Shown here: piece by piece, positions 1 through 8,817 of the stretch
Layout of the letters: each line of letters opens with the position of its first letter
Position numbering within the stretch: the stretch's first letter is position 1
Assembly (NCBI GenBank): GCA_038750655.1
Contig: JBCDGZ010000018.1
Coordinates: 1-64,000 of the forward strand
Direction of reading: 5' to 3'
Source of the DNA: JBCDGZ01 sp038750655
Lineage (GTDB): Bacteria; Bacteroidota; Bacteroidia; Chitinophagales; Saprospiraceae
Length of the DNA stretch: 64,000 nucleotides
Translations under genes and position numbers: made by a program
The notes under the pieces: generated by a model
The model's input: the letters and a program-made list of their open reading frames with translations, nothing else
What the model was told of the DNA's origin: nothing
Database searches by the model: none

Positions 1-110
1 AAAAAACTACCCCAACATCCCAAAACCGATGTTTTTTACCCCCCAGTTCTGATTATGTATTTTGATTGGCCCCCCATTTTTTTCCTTCTGGCCTCCATCC
101 CCTAAGCCTC

Positions 111-932
111 CTATTCCCCCCTTTTTTCCTTCCTGACCAATTCTACATTGGCTTCGTGAAAGCCTTGCATGACCTTCGGGAATTGGTACTGCTGCCAAAG
201 TTTTTCCAGATCAAAAGGCTGATTGTTCGCTACGCTCTCCTGCAGTTGATGGAGGTAGCGGTAGCTGTCCTTGATTCTTCGCTGCATTTCCTGATGATCC
301 GTAGTGGCGTCGCCATGACCAGGGATGAGGAGTTGTGGAGACTGGTTATCCAGTATCCGCTGCGCCTTGTCGAGGGTGTTGAGGTAATCGTGGCTGCTGT
401 GGTAGATGTAGGGAAATTCGATATTGCTCAGGTAATCACCGGCGATCCAGATGCCCAAGGGGGCAAGGAAAGTGAAGAGGCCGTCGGCATTGTGACCGGG
501 CGCTTGGTAAAAAGAGAGGCGAAAATCCCCGATGTCTAGCTGTTGTTCCGCTTCGGCAATGATGAGGTCGACTGTGGGATAGGCGATGGGATAGGTTCGC
601 TGGATATAATATTCATCATCGAAGTTGTTGATTTGCTCGATGATTTTTGTTTTGCTGCTGTTGTGGACAAAGGCAGCGGAGGCGATGACCTGAGCTTCGG
701 GGAAGGCTTGCCAACCGATGATGTGGTCATAGTCGGAATGGGTGAAGAGCAGGTAGAGGGGCTGGCCCTTGGATTGTTGCTCCAGGTGTTGACGAATGAA
801 GGCGACTTCGAGGGGGAGCCAGTTAGGGTCGACTAAGAGGAGAAAAGAAGGGGTGATAATTAGGGTGCTAGTGGTACGAAAAAGGGCACTTTCGAAGACG
901 ATACAGTGCTTATCTTGGTATTGAATTTTCAT
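111..932 (-). CDS. MBL-fold (metallo-beta-lactamase superfamily) metal-dependent hydrolase
   Basis: A 273-residue cytoplasmic protein with the order of motifs of the metallo-beta-lactamase fold: the metal-binding loop THSDYDH at residues 64-70, PGHNADG near 145, AGDYLS near 165 and PGHGDA near 205. The usual HxHxDH reads HSDYDH here, so the second histidine is an aspartate; a His-to-Asp change at this place occurs in some branches of the superfamily and does not by itself mean loss of activity. There is no signal peptide. The family includes glyoxalase II-like, lactonase-like and RNA-processing enzymes, and nothing in the sequence settles the substrate. It is the first gene in the window, reads leftward, and is separated from the next gene by a 165-bp palindromic element. 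Confidence 0.8.
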   Translation of the reverse strand: MKIQYQDKHCIVFESALFRTTSTLIITPSFLLLVDPNWLPLEVAFIRQHLEQQSKGQPLYLLFTHSDYDHIIGWQAFPEAQVIASAAFVHNSSKTKIIEQINNFDDEYYIQRTYPIAYPTVDLIIAEAEQQLDIGDFRLSFYQAPGHNADGLFTFLAPLGIWIAGDYLSNIEFPYIYHSSHDYLNTLDKAQRILDNQSPQLLIPGHGDATTDHQEMQRRIKDSYRYLHQLQESVANNQPFDLEKLWQQYQFPKVMQGFHEANVELVRKEKRGE

Positions 933-963
933 TGCTGTCCAACTAATATCATTTGTTTAACTG

Positions 964-1128
964 AGAGTTTGTTTGGAAATTATTAATCGGCCTGCAAATG
1001 TCACTTTTCTGCTGATGCTGCGTTACAGAACCGGGCTTCGTAGCGCGGCTACGATCCCGAACCTGCGCCTTGACTCAGCAAAAAATTGACTAATTTTCGG
1101 CTCAATGAACAAAATCCGAACAAACTCT
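964..1128. repeat. 165-bp imperfect palindromic intergenic element (MITE/REP-like)
   Basis: This gene-free stretch (933-1259) is mostly one long imperfect inverted repeat. The ends AGAGTTTGTTTGG (964-976) and CCGAACAAACTCT (1116-1128) are complementary apart from one base. Further in, TGCTGA and TCAGCA pair, and the centre is the palindrome CGTAGCGCGGCTACG (1039-1053). The two halves align along most of their length with scattered mismatches. No reading frame of note lies inside. It could be a non-autonomous mobile element, or a structured RNA or terminator. The rest of the gap is AT-rich and presumably holds the promoter of the following lipoprotein gene. Confidence 0.6.
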
Positions 1129-1259
1129 AATATCTTTTGGCTACTTTTATTTATCAAAAAGAGGTTTTAATTTTGAAATTAGACTTTTTAAGCCAAATGC
1201 TCAGTTTAAGTCAACATACGATTTAAAACACCAGATTCCATAAACTTAAAACAAAAAAA

Positions 1260-1727
1260 ATGACGAGTATTATTGCAAATACCCGAATCTTTACTTCCTC
1301 GCGTTTAGGAGTGCTGACTTTCCTGCTCTTACTCTTCAGTACGGGCCTAGGCACCCAGAGTTGCAGTTCTCTTTCTGTCCCCTTTAGTGCCGAATCCCTT
1401 AATGCCGCTAAGAATATCAAAATGGCCGCGGTCAAGTTGATTGGTAATGCAACGAATGACTACAGCGCCCACGCTGCAGATATCAGTGCGCTAACGACCC
1501 AGGTCAATGATCAGATCAAGACGGAGGAAGCTCGTGGAGCCAATAACAAGCAAACGGTTGAGATGTATAAGCTGATGATGAATCCAGAAAAAAATCTTTT
1601 GGGGGGCTTCCTCAATCGCTGGAAAGCCGAAGGTCAATTGAGTTCCTTTTTTGTCGACGAAGCTAAGAAGCAAATCTCTAGTAATTTTGATAAGATCATC
1701 AATTTGGAGAATAACAAAAAGAAGTAA
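1260..1727 (+). CDS. Small putative lipoprotein of unknown function
   Basis: A 155-residue protein. The N-terminus has a positively charged stretch, a hydrophobic segment (about residues 17-30) and then TQSC, a plausible lipobox that would place the mature protein on the periplasmic side or outer surface. The remainder is predicted helical, charged and lysine/asparagine rich, with KNIKMAAVKLIGNATNDY near the start and a lysine-rich C-terminus. I do not recognise the family. It follows an AT-rich leader with an A-run just before the ATG, common for Bacteroidota starts. Its neighbours give no functional hint. Confidence 0.65.
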   Translation: MTSIIANTRIFTSSRLGVLTFLLLLFSTGLGTQSCSSLSVPFSAESLNAAKNIKMAAVKLIGNATNDYSAHAADISALTTQVNDQIKTEEARGANNKQTVEMYKLMMNPEKNLLGGFLNRWKAEGQLSSFFVDEAKKQISSNFDKIINLENNKKK

Positions 1728-1870
1728 TTTCCGTAAAGCCTAATGGAACCCTTGGCTTTTTATCACCAAGAATATGTTTGGAGGCAGTCATTCAGGCTGC
1801 CCCGTAGGGACTCCTTCGGAGCAAAATCCAACTTTTGGAACCTAGCTGCGGCTCACTTCCGGCAGGCAGG

Positions 1871-1905
1871 TTTTTTCGTGCGTAGCGCGGCTACGCACGA
1901 AAAAA
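1871..1905. repeat. Perfect 35-bp palindrome (16-bp arms, 3-base loop)
   Basis: The arm at 1871-1886 (T-run followed by CGTGCGTAGC) is exactly repeated in reverse complement at 1890-1905, with loop GCG. The T-rich start and A-rich end make it look like a bidirectional intrinsic terminator. It shares the 15-base core CGTAGCGCGGCTACG with the centre of the 964-1128 element, so it may instead be a relic or relative of that element. It lies between the lipoprotein gene and the next small gene. Confidence 0.7.
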
Positions 1906-1984
1906 GAAGCCTTGCTAGAACCCTAAATTTAAATTTTTCGCTTCTAAAGCACCACCTCCTAACATATTCTAAAAAACCGTTTTT

Positions 1985-2344
1985 ATGCCCTCTAATAAAG
2001 AGTTCAACCACATCATGCGAGGTCTGCGAACGCAAATTGAAGCCCTCGCTGGACTGACCGTCCGCAAGTACCGCAAGCAAGCTGCACGCGATGGCAAACG
2101 CATGCTCACGGCTATGAAAAAAGACTTGAAGCGCTGGACGGACCTGCTGGATCAGGGTGCCCTGACGCCCACCGATTTTGAATGGCTCGTCAATAGCCAG
2201 ACTGATTCTATCAAGATGTCTGCGCTCGAAAGAGCTGGATTGGCGACGATCCGGGCCGATGCCTTTAAAAAGTCAGTATTTAACCTGATTATCGATGCTG
2301 CCTTCGACGTCATTCTCGACGAGGATGATTCAACGCCGGCTTAG
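1985..2344 (+). CDS. Small basic helical protein of unknown function
   Basis: A 119-residue protein without signal peptide or membrane segment. The first half is strongly basic (for example VRKYRKQAARDGKRML) and predicted helical; the second half is hydrophobic-amphipathic, ending in an acidic tail EDDSTPA. The composition would suit a nucleic-acid or envelope-associated helical bundle, but I do not recognise it and no function is assigned. It converges on the transporter gene with 27 bases between the stop codons, where a hairpin lies. Confidence 0.6.
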   Translation: MPSNKEFNHIMRGLRTQIEALAGLTVRKYRKQAARDGKRMLTAMKKDLKRWTDLLDQGALTPTDFEWLVNSQTDSIKMSALERAGLATIRADAFKKSVFNLIIDAAFDVILDEDDSTPA

Positions 2345-2351
2345 TGACCGA

Positions 2352-2394
2352 GAGCGGCGGTAGGTGGAGACCTACTTACCCAATACCGCCACTC
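2352..2394. terminator. Bidirectional hairpin between convergent genes
   Basis: GAGCGGCGGTA (2352-2362) pairs with TACCGCCACTC (2384-2394) with a single mismatch, and an inner TAGGT/ACCTA (2361-2374) can form a nested stem. It sits exactly between and slightly within the 3' ends of two convergent genes, the usual place for a shared terminator. There is no long U-tract on either side, so strength is uncertain. Confidence 0.5.
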
Positions 2395-3145
2395 TTCTCA
2401 TTTCGTCCGCCTGCTCCTTACCCAAATAACCGTCAATTACGTAATGGGCTAGGTATAAGGTCGGAATCAACAAGATGGCGACTACGAATTTATAGGAGTA
2501 GTTGACCGTACCAACGGCCCAAAATAGCGACATTTCCCACTTGGCCGGGCCTAGAACAAAGGCGATATACAGCACAACAAAACTATCGATACATTGAGAA
2601 ACCAGTGTCGAAACGGTAGCGCGCAGCCAAATCCGTCCTTCCCCTACCATTTTTCGGATACGGTAAAAAATATAGGCGTCTAATACCTGTCCGACTAAAA
2701 AGGCCACTACTGATCCGATGATGATCCAGTTACTCTGGCCATATATACCTGCAAAGGCCGCTTGCATATTGTCAATCCCCATTGATTTCCCCTGGCTGAC
2801 CCAAAATTCTGCCGGAGAGAGGGAGATCGAAAAGTAAATCATAACGAACCCGTAGATGATCAACCCGACGACTAGGTAGGAGAGCATTCGGACGCCTTTC
2901 ATCCCGAAATACTCATTAATTACATCGGTCATAATAAAAACAATGGGCCAAAGTAATACCCCCGCAGTAAACATCAGGGAGCCTTCCTGGCCAAACAAAT
3001 TCCAGTTGAGCGGCGGAAGCCCCAGGGTATCTTCGAGGGCGAATATTTTGACGCCGACAAATTCAGCGATTAAGGCATTGGTCACAAAGAAACCTGCCAG
3101 AACAACGAATAGTCTGACCCGTTTATCATCAAGCGTATTTTTCAT
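2372..3145 (-). CDS. Queuosine precursor transporter (YhhQ/VUT family)
   Basis: A 257-residue integral membrane protein with about six hydrophobic segments, matching the length and pattern of the YhhQ/VUT family, which imports queuosine precursors such as preQ0/preQ1 for tRNA modification. Family-like stretches include FVTNALIAEFVGVKIF near residue 20, TAGVLLWPIVFIMTDVINEYFG near 60-80, the conserved region GQVLDAYIFYRIRKM near 155, and STLVSQCIDSFVVLYIAF near 180. The final segment is followed by a short charged C-terminal tail. No other queuosine gene is visible in the window, so the pathway link rests on the family alone. Confidence 0.85.
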   Translation of the reverse strand: MKNTLDDKRVRLFVVLAGFFVTNALIAEFVGVKIFALEDTLGLPPLNWNLFGQEGSLMFTAGVLLWPIVFIMTDVINEYFGMKGVRMLSYLVVGLIIYGFVMIYFSISLSPAEFWVSQGKSMGIDNMQAAFAGIYGQSNWIIIGSVVAFLVGQVLDAYIFYRIRKMVGEGRIWLRATVSTLVSQCIDSFVVLYIAFVLGPAKWEMSLFWAVGTVNYSYKFVVAILLIPTLYLAHYVIDGYLGKEQADEMRRVAVLGK

Positions 3146-3272
3146 ATCAAGTAGGCGTGTGTGTTTTTTGGAAAATTAACAGTATCCAATAAATATCACA
3201 AAAAAATGAGTAGTAATCCTAGCTGTACAGTCAGATTATACCAACATTTCTACTCACTTCATGTTGAATGTG

Positions 3273-3280
3273 TATCTTTG
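3273..3280 (+). promoter_or_regulatory. Bacteroidota -7 box TATCTTTG
   Basis: Exact match to TAnnTTTG, 36 bases upstream of the chaperone start codon. No clear -33 TTTG is seen at the expected distance, so the call rests on the -7 box and position. Confidence 0.5.
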
Positions 3281-3316
3281 TCCGGCTAATATAAAAACTA
3301 TAAATGCTAGCAATAA

Positions 3317-5188
3317 ATGGCTAAAATTTCAATTAACCTCAAAGACGGAACCCTCAACGAAGCTAAAGACATCATCGTTGGGATTGACCTCGGGACCACC
3401 AATAGCCTGGTTGCCTATATTGATGATGGCCAGCCCCGCGCGGTGAAAGATAAAGAGGGTAAGAGTACTTTGGTCCCTTCTATCTTGCATTTTACACCTG
3501 ACGGTCAGACACTGGTCGGCGATGCTGCTCGCCGCAAGCTGGTGATTGACCCCGCCAATACTATTTATTCTGTCAAGCGGCTGATGGGTAAATCCTACCA
3601 TGATGTAGAAAATTTCGAACAGTATTTTGGTTACCAAATCATCGATGAGGATACGGATAGCCTGGTCAAAGTACGTGTACAGGATCGTTTCTATACGCCC
3701 ATTGAGCTGTCTGCCGAAATCCTAAAGGCTCTCAAAAAGCGCATCGAGCAAGAACTGGGGCAGCCGATTAGTAAGGCGGTGATCACCGTCCCAGCCTATT
3801 TCAACGACGCTCAACGCCAGGCCACCCGCGATGCTGGCCGTCTGGCTGGCCTCGACGTCCTGCGCATCGTCAACGAACCGACCGCCGCCAGCCTGGCCTA
3901 CGGCATCGACCGCATCAGCGAAGAGGCCCAAACCATCGCTGTATACGATCTCGGAGGCGGCACCTTCGACATCTCCATCCTGCAAATCCAGGACGGCATT
4001 TTCGAAGTCCTCTCTACGAACGGTGATACTTTCCTCGGTGGCGATGACTTCGACCGCGTCATTGTCGACTACTGGATTGAAATCAATGACCTCAGCATTG
4101 AGTTGCTGAAAACCAATAAAGAACTCAGCCAGGAGCTGCGCCTTCTGGCCGAAAAGGCCAAAAAAGCACTGGGTACCCAGGCGGCCTTCAAAGAAACTAT
4201 CCATCAAAGCATCAACTGCCAGATTACTACCGAAACCTTCGCCCAGCTAATCCAACCGCTGGTTGAAAGAACCCTCGCTGCCTGCCGAAATGCCCTCAAA
4301 GATGCCAATCTGAAACCCGAGGACATCCAGCACGTCGTGCTAGTCGGCGGTTCAACGCGGGTACTGAAGGTGCGCCAGGCCGTCACCCAATTTTTCGGTG
4401 GCCGCGTCTTCGCCGACCTCGACCCCGACGAAGTAGTCGCACTGGGCGCTGCCATCCAGGCCGATGTTCTGGCGGGCAACCAAAAAGACCTGCTGCTGCT
4501 GGATATTACTCCCCTCTCTTTGGGCATTGAAACGGTCGGAGGGCTGATGGACGTCATCATCGCCCGCAATTCCAAGGTGCCCAGCCGGGTGGGCCGCCAG
4601 TACACCACCTCGGTGGATGGCCAGAAAAACCTCAAAATCGCCGTCTACCAAGGCGAACGCGACCTGGTCGAACACAACCGCAAGCTCGGAGAATTCGTCC
4701 TCAAAGGTATTCCTCCGATGCCAGCGGGCCTGCCCAAGATCGAAATTCGCTTCCTCCTTAATGCCGATGGCATCCTCAAGGTCCAGGCTGAGGAGCTGCG
4801 CTCCGGCGTCGAGCAGGAAATCGACATCCAACCCTCCTACGGCTTGAGCGAGGAGGAAATGGGCCGTATGCTCCTCGAATCCATCCAAAACGCGGAGCAA
4901 GACATGAAAGTTCGTGCGCTCCTCGAAGCCCGCAACGAGGCCAATAACATCTTGCTCTCCGCCGATAAATTCCTCGTCCAACACAAGGCTATCCTCAGCT
5001 CGGAGGAAATCGCCATGACGACTGAGCTGGCGGGCCAGCTTCGCACTGCCGTCGCTGGCGAGGACAAAGACTTGATCAATAAGCTGATGGAGGACCTGAA
5101 TGAATATACCGGGCCGCTGGCGCACCGTGCGATGGATGTGACGATTGCGGATGCAATCAAGGGGAAGAAGGTTGATCCGACGAAGTAG
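3317..5188 (+). CDS. hscA: Hsp70-family chaperone, HscA-like
   Basis: A 623-residue Hsp70. The nucleotide-binding domain carries GIDLGTTNS at 22-30, the region ANTIYSVKRLMGKS near 80, VPAYFNDAQRQATRDAG near 155 and the phosphate loop YDLGGGTFD near 205; the substrate-binding domain follows from about 385 (DITPLSLGIET) and a helical lid closes the protein. The unconserved leader before GIDLGTTNS, the HscA-like SVKRLMG context, the length (HscA about 616) and absence of the DnaK acidic tail favour HscA, the partner of HscB in Fe-S cluster delivery, over DnaK. No hscB, iscU or fdx is adjacent, so a general Hsp70 role remains possible. ATG at 3317 is preceded by an AT-rich leader and a -7 box. 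Confidence 0.8.
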   Translation: MAKISINLKDGTLNEAKDIIVGIDLGTTNSLVAYIDDGQPRAVKDKEGKSTLVPSILHFTPDGQTLVGDAARRKLVIDPANTIYSVKRLMGKSYHDVENFEQYFGYQIIDEDTDSLVKVRVQDRFYTPIELSAEILKALKKRIEQELGQPISKAVITVPAYFNDAQRQATRDAGRLAGLDVLRIVNEPTAASLAYGIDRISEEAQTIAVYDLGGGTFDISILQIQDGIFEVLSTNGDTFLGGDDFDRVIVDYWIEINDLSIELLKTNKELSQELRLLAEKAKKALGTQAAFKETIHQSINCQITTETFAQLIQPLVERTLAACRNALKDANLKPEDIQHVVLVGGSTRVLKVRQAVTQFFGGRVFADLDPDEVVALGAAIQADVLAGNQKDLLLLDITPLSLGIETVGGLMDVIIARNSKVPSRVGRQYTTSVDGQKNLKIAVYQGERDLVEHNRKLGEFVLKGIPPMPAGLPKIEIRFLLNADGILKVQAEELRSGVEQEIDIQPSYGLSEEEMGRMLLESIQNAEQDMKVRALLEARNEANNILLSADKFLVQHKAILSSEEIAMTTELAGQLRTAVAGEDKDLINKLMEDLNEYTGPLAHRAMDVTIADAIKGKKVDPTK

Positions 5189-5230
5189 GGGGGCAGCAAA
5201 AACTCCTTATCTTAGCGCCAAAAACACACC

Positions 5231-6847
5231 ATGAATAAATTGCTCCTCAGTCTTTCTTTCCTGTTATTATTGGCAGCCTGTAGTGGAGATAAATCCGCTT
5301 CGCAGGGCGATGCCCTCCAAGTTTTTCGTTACAATCAACACAATCCGATTACCTCGCTTGATCCTGCTTTTGCGCGCAGTCAGACCAATATTTGGGGGGT
5401 GAATCATCTGTTTAATGGACTGGTGCAGTTGGATGATGGGCTGAATGTACAGCCTTGTATTGCCAAGCGTTGGACGGTTGCGGAGGATGGGAAGACCTAT
5501 ACTTTTGCCTTGCGCGACGATGTGTACTTCCACGATGATGAGGCATTTGCCGGAGGGAAGGGCCGTCGGGTGGTGGCCTCGGATGTGGCGTATAGCTTTG
5601 GGCGGATCATAGATGGGGCTGTAGGCTCGCCGGGGAGTTGGATATTCAAGGGGCGGGTCGCCGCGCAGGCGCCTTTTCAGGCTCCTAATGACTCTACTTT
5701 TGTGCTGCAATTGGCTGCTCCATTTCGCCCGATGCTGAGTATCCTGACCATGCAATACTGCTCAATCGTACCTAAGGAAGCGGTGGATAAATACGGTCGG
5801 GACTTTCGCAGTCAGCCCGTCGGGACCGGGCCGTTTAAGATGAAGCGTTGGTTGGAGAACCAGGCGCTTTTTTTGGAAAAAAATCTTCGATATTTCGAAA
5901 CAGAGAATGGGCAGCCGCTGCCTCACCTAGATGGGGTACGCATCAGTTTTATCAATGATCGAAAGACGGCCTATCTGGAATTGATCAACAACAAGCTGGA
6001 TTTGATCTCTGGTTTGGAATCTTCTTATATCAATGAGTTGCTGGATGCGGATGGCAATCTATTGTCCAAGCACCAAAACAGTCTGCAATTCTTGAAGACC
6101 AGCTATTTGAATATGGAGTATTTGGGGATCAATATCAAAACGGTGGAGGGGAGTAGCCCGCTAGCCAATCAGAAAATCCGGCAGGCACTCAACTACGGCT
6201 TTGATCGGCAGGAGATGCTGCGCAGCTTGAGAAATGGGGTAGGGAAGCCCGCTGTTTCCGGTATTACCCCCCGGGGCCTGCCCTCCTTCGATGACAAGAA
6301 AGTCCCCGGCTACACCTTCAACACCGTCGAGGCGGACCGCCTGCTGAAGGAAGCTGGCTTCCCTAGGGGCGAAGGCTTGTCCGAGATCACCCTGCTCACT
6401 ACCAAAGATTACCTCGATCTCTGTACCTACATCACCAAAGAATGGGAAGAGTGGATCGGTATTAAAGTCAATATCGAAATGAGAGAGTCAGCCCTGCTGA
6501 GAGAAATGATGAGTCGAGAGCAAGCCCCTTTTTTCCGGGCTTCCTGGATCGCCGATTATCCCGATGCGGAGAGTTTTCTGACCATGTTTTACAGCAAAAA
6601 TCCGGCTCCACCCAATTATACCCGCTACAGCAATCCTAAATTTGACCAACTCTACGAGGCAGCCCTTGCTGAAAATAATGATCAGCGTCGTTACGAATTG
6701 TACCAACAAATGGATTTACTGCTGATTGAGGATGCTCCGCTTATCTTTATGTTTTATGATGAAACGGCCTTGTTTGCCAACAAAAGCATCAAGGGCTTGA
6801 GCCGCAACGCCATTAATTTGTTGAATTTGAAGCGGGTCAAAAAATAA
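5231..6847 (+). CDS. ABC transporter substrate-binding lipoprotein, peptide/nickel (SBP_bac_5) family
   Basis: A 538-residue exported lipoprotein: hydrophobic leader with lipobox LLAAC ending at Cys17, then a family 5 extracellular solute-binding fold. Visible family features are the early NPITSLDPAFARSQTNIWG, the VQPCIAKRWTVAEDGKTYTFALRDDVYFHD region near residue 75, the GTGPFKMKRW segment near 200 and the C-terminal QLYEAALAENNDQRRYELYQ region. Such proteins bind oligopeptides and related ligands for a DppBCDF/OppBCDF-type permease, but no permease or ATPase genes are adjacent, so its partner must be elsewhere or it acts alone. It follows the chaperone by 42 bases in the same direction. Confidence 0.88.
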   Translation: MNKLLLSLSFLLLLAACSGDKSASQGDALQVFRYNQHNPITSLDPAFARSQTNIWGVNHLFNGLVQLDDGLNVQPCIAKRWTVAEDGKTYTFALRDDVYFHDDEAFAGGKGRRVVASDVAYSFGRIIDGAVGSPGSWIFKGRVAAQAPFQAPNDSTFVLQLAAPFRPMLSILTMQYCSIVPKEAVDKYGRDFRSQPVGTGPFKMKRWLENQALFLEKNLRYFETENGQPLPHLDGVRISFINDRKTAYLELINNKLDLISGLESSYINELLDADGNLLSKHQNSLQFLKTSYLNMEYLGINIKTVEGSSPLANQKIRQALNYGFDRQEMLRSLRNGVGKPAVSGITPRGLPSFDDKKVPGYTFNTVEADRLLKEAGFPRGEGLSEITLLTTKDYLDLCTYITKEWEEWIGIKVNIEMRESALLREMMSREQAPFFRASWIADYPDAESFLTMFYSKNPAPPNYTRYSNPKFDQLYEAALAENNDQRRYELYQQMDLLLIEDAPLIFMFYDETALFANKSIKGLSRNAINLLNLKRVKK

Positions 6848-6868
6848 GGGTGTAGAACACTACCGCTC

Positions 6869-8653
6869 TTAGTTGCTGTAGAATAGCTTCTGATTGGACA
6901 CTTGTTGATTATCAATTGACAAACTGACAATGTAAATCCCAGAGGCTAGGTTCTTGGTGGGAAGGATGCTGTTGAGCCTCCCTTTACCCTGAAACCCTAG
7001 ATTAAAGGTTTGTACGTGTTGGCCTAGCAGAGAATACAAGGCTACTTGGACGGTCGCGGCTTCTTGCAGATCGTAGTTCAAGAAGATTTCTTCCCCACGA
7101 TTAGGATTAGGATAGATCGCCAGGGAAGGAGAGGCGGAGGGTGGAGTTTGAAATTGTAGTTGAGTTGGAAATTCGTATCCCTCGGTGCTGTAGGCTACTG
7201 CGGGTGTTTTTGTAGAGTTGAGCTGAAGCATCTCGCTCAACTGTCCGCTTGCTAGGGCTTTGAAGCGTAGGGCAAACAGCGTTTCCTCTGCATCGATGGC
7301 TAAGCCCGTCAGGGCGTTCCAGCTCAAGGTCAACCAGCCTTCGGCCCCTTTATCGGTATAAAAATGCTCCTCCCGCAAATCCAGCGAAGGATGGCGCAGT
7401 TCCAATGGCAAATCCACAAATTCTAATATGTTCGGATCAAACTGCACGGTGGATTGCAGCGCAATAATGTCCTCAAAATCCCCTGCTTTAATTTCGACTA
7501 CATATTCCTCACCCGGTAGCAGGCGCTGATCCTTAGCGTACAAATCGAGGCGCTGATCCGCCCGGGCTTGCCCGCCCGCAAGAGCCAGCACATCCGCACT
7601 ATTATTCAAGTCACCAACCTTCAAGCCTCTAAAATCCTGCCCCGCCAAGTCTTGATCAAGCGAACTGACCGTAATCGACTCCGGAAAATTGGCGTTAAAA
7701 GGATTGACCGGATTGGTAAAAACATGATCACTAGGAATGAATCGCCAGGAGGTATTCTGCCCAAAAACGGAATCAATCTGTAATACCAGTCGCCGCAGCA
7801 GCACCACGTCAAAGGTCGTCACCGAATTGGAACGATTGATGTCGGCCGCAATGATTTTATAAGGTGAATCCAGGGTATCGATCTGAAGAATATGTCGCTG
7901 GGCTAGTACAATATCGAAAGTGGTCACCCCATTGCGGTGGTTGTTATTCTTCGTTGGCTCCAAAACTGCGCTGGTGCCTTCGGCAATCTCCGTAAACTCA
8001 AAATCTCCCGTCCCATCGGTAATAAAAGGCGTCGCCGCATCATTAAAAACCAAGCGGACACCACTGATGGCATTCCCACCATTCCGCCGGACATTTCCAC
8101 TCACCGAATAATCAACAATCTGCCCCGGCCGCTGCGCTCCCGTCGCCGCAATTGCCACATCCAGGGCATCAATGTTGCCCTGTACCCCACCGCCCGAAAC
8201 ATCGTAATTAACCGTTCCATCCGGTGAGATGACAATAAAGGTTGGCGTCCCAAAAAATGGCCCATAGGTGCCACCGAGATAGGGCTGTAAAGCTATTAGT
8301 GCTCCACCGTCCTGCCCTACACCGGGAAAACTCAAGCCCTGTGTCTGCTTGTACTGCGCTACATCCGCATTGCTGTCTCCCCCCATACTACTCAGCGCAA
8401 TAAACTCCACATCTCCACTACCGGCTCCCCAATCCTGGTAAAGCTCCTCCAAAAACGGCGCATGTACCCTGCAGGGTGGACAGGCGACAAAGAAAATCTC
8501 AATCATCACCGTCTTCCCTTGGTTGAGGTAATCAGCATAAAGCGAGTGGCTGGTGCCATCAGAAGCGGTTACAGTAAAGTCGGGAGCAGGTTGGGCAAAC
8601 GTGGCTAGGGATAGCCATAGGGAGGCTACGAGTGCAATAATGGGCCGTTTCAT
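6869..8653 (-). CDS. Secreted thioredoxin-fold protein with dockerin-like, cohesin-like and T9SS sorting domains
   Basis: A 594-residue exported protein. Residues 1-20 are a signal peptide ending LATFAQ. A redoxin/thioredoxin-like domain (about 23-175) carries the CPPC motif at 58-61. Next is a short carboxypeptidase-regulatory-like strand region (185-235), then a duplicated dockerin-like module (about 243-350, two TTFD(I/V)VL helices separated by KIIAAD), a cohesin-like beta domain (about 370-500, STVQFDPNILEFV and LFALRFKA), and a T9SS type A C-terminal sorting domain beginning at YPNPN near 517. It would be exported by Sec and then T9SS and attached to or released from the surface. A disulfide-active domain on a T9SS cargo is unusual; its target is unknown. 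The same dockerin/cohesin pair recurs in the protein at 13053-16634. Confidence 0.85.
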   Translation of the reverse strand: MKRPIIALVASLWLSLATFAQPAPDFTVTASDGTSHSLYADYLNQGKTVMIEIFFVACPPCRVHAPFLEELYQDWGAGSGDVEFIALSSMGGDSNADVAQYKQTQGLSFPGVGQDGGALIALQPYLGGTYGPFFGTPTFIVISPDGTVNYDVSGGGVQGNIDALDVAIAATGAQRPGQIVDYSVSGNVRRNGGNAISGVRLVFNDAATPFITDGTGDFEFTEIAEGTSAVLEPTKNNNHRNGVTTFDIVLAQRHILQIDTLDSPYKIIAADINRSNSVTTFDVVLLRRLVLQIDSVFGQNTSWRFIPSDHVFTNPVNPFNANFPESITVSSLDQDLAGQDFRGLKVGDLNNSADVLALAGGQARADQRLDLYAKDQRLLPGEEYVVEIKAGDFEDIIALQSTVQFDPNILEFVDLPLELRHPSLDLREEHFYTDKGAEGWLTLSWNALTGLAIDAEETLFALRFKALASGQLSEMLQLNSTKTPAVAYSTEGYEFPTQLQFQTPPSASPSLAIYPNPNRGEEIFLNYDLQEAATVQVALYSLLGQHVQTFNLGFQGKGRLNSILPTKNLASGIYIVSLSIDNQQVSNQKLFYSN

Positions 8654-8817
8654 GGGTTTTCTGTTTGTTGTTTTGGCTAAAATCTTCTACAATTTAGCAA
8701 AGTACGGCCATAATGTCCAGTATTTTGGGCTTATCTTTGGGCCTTCGGCGGCTTGCAGACCTTTTGGCAGCGAGGGGGGGAACGGTGGGATGTGGCATAG
8801 CCATCCCTTCGGGGCCT

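Noticed and set aside
4352..5125. A 257-codon minus-strand open frame
   Set aside because: It is antisense to the Hsp70 gene, whose motifs are unmistakable; the frame stays open because of codon composition.
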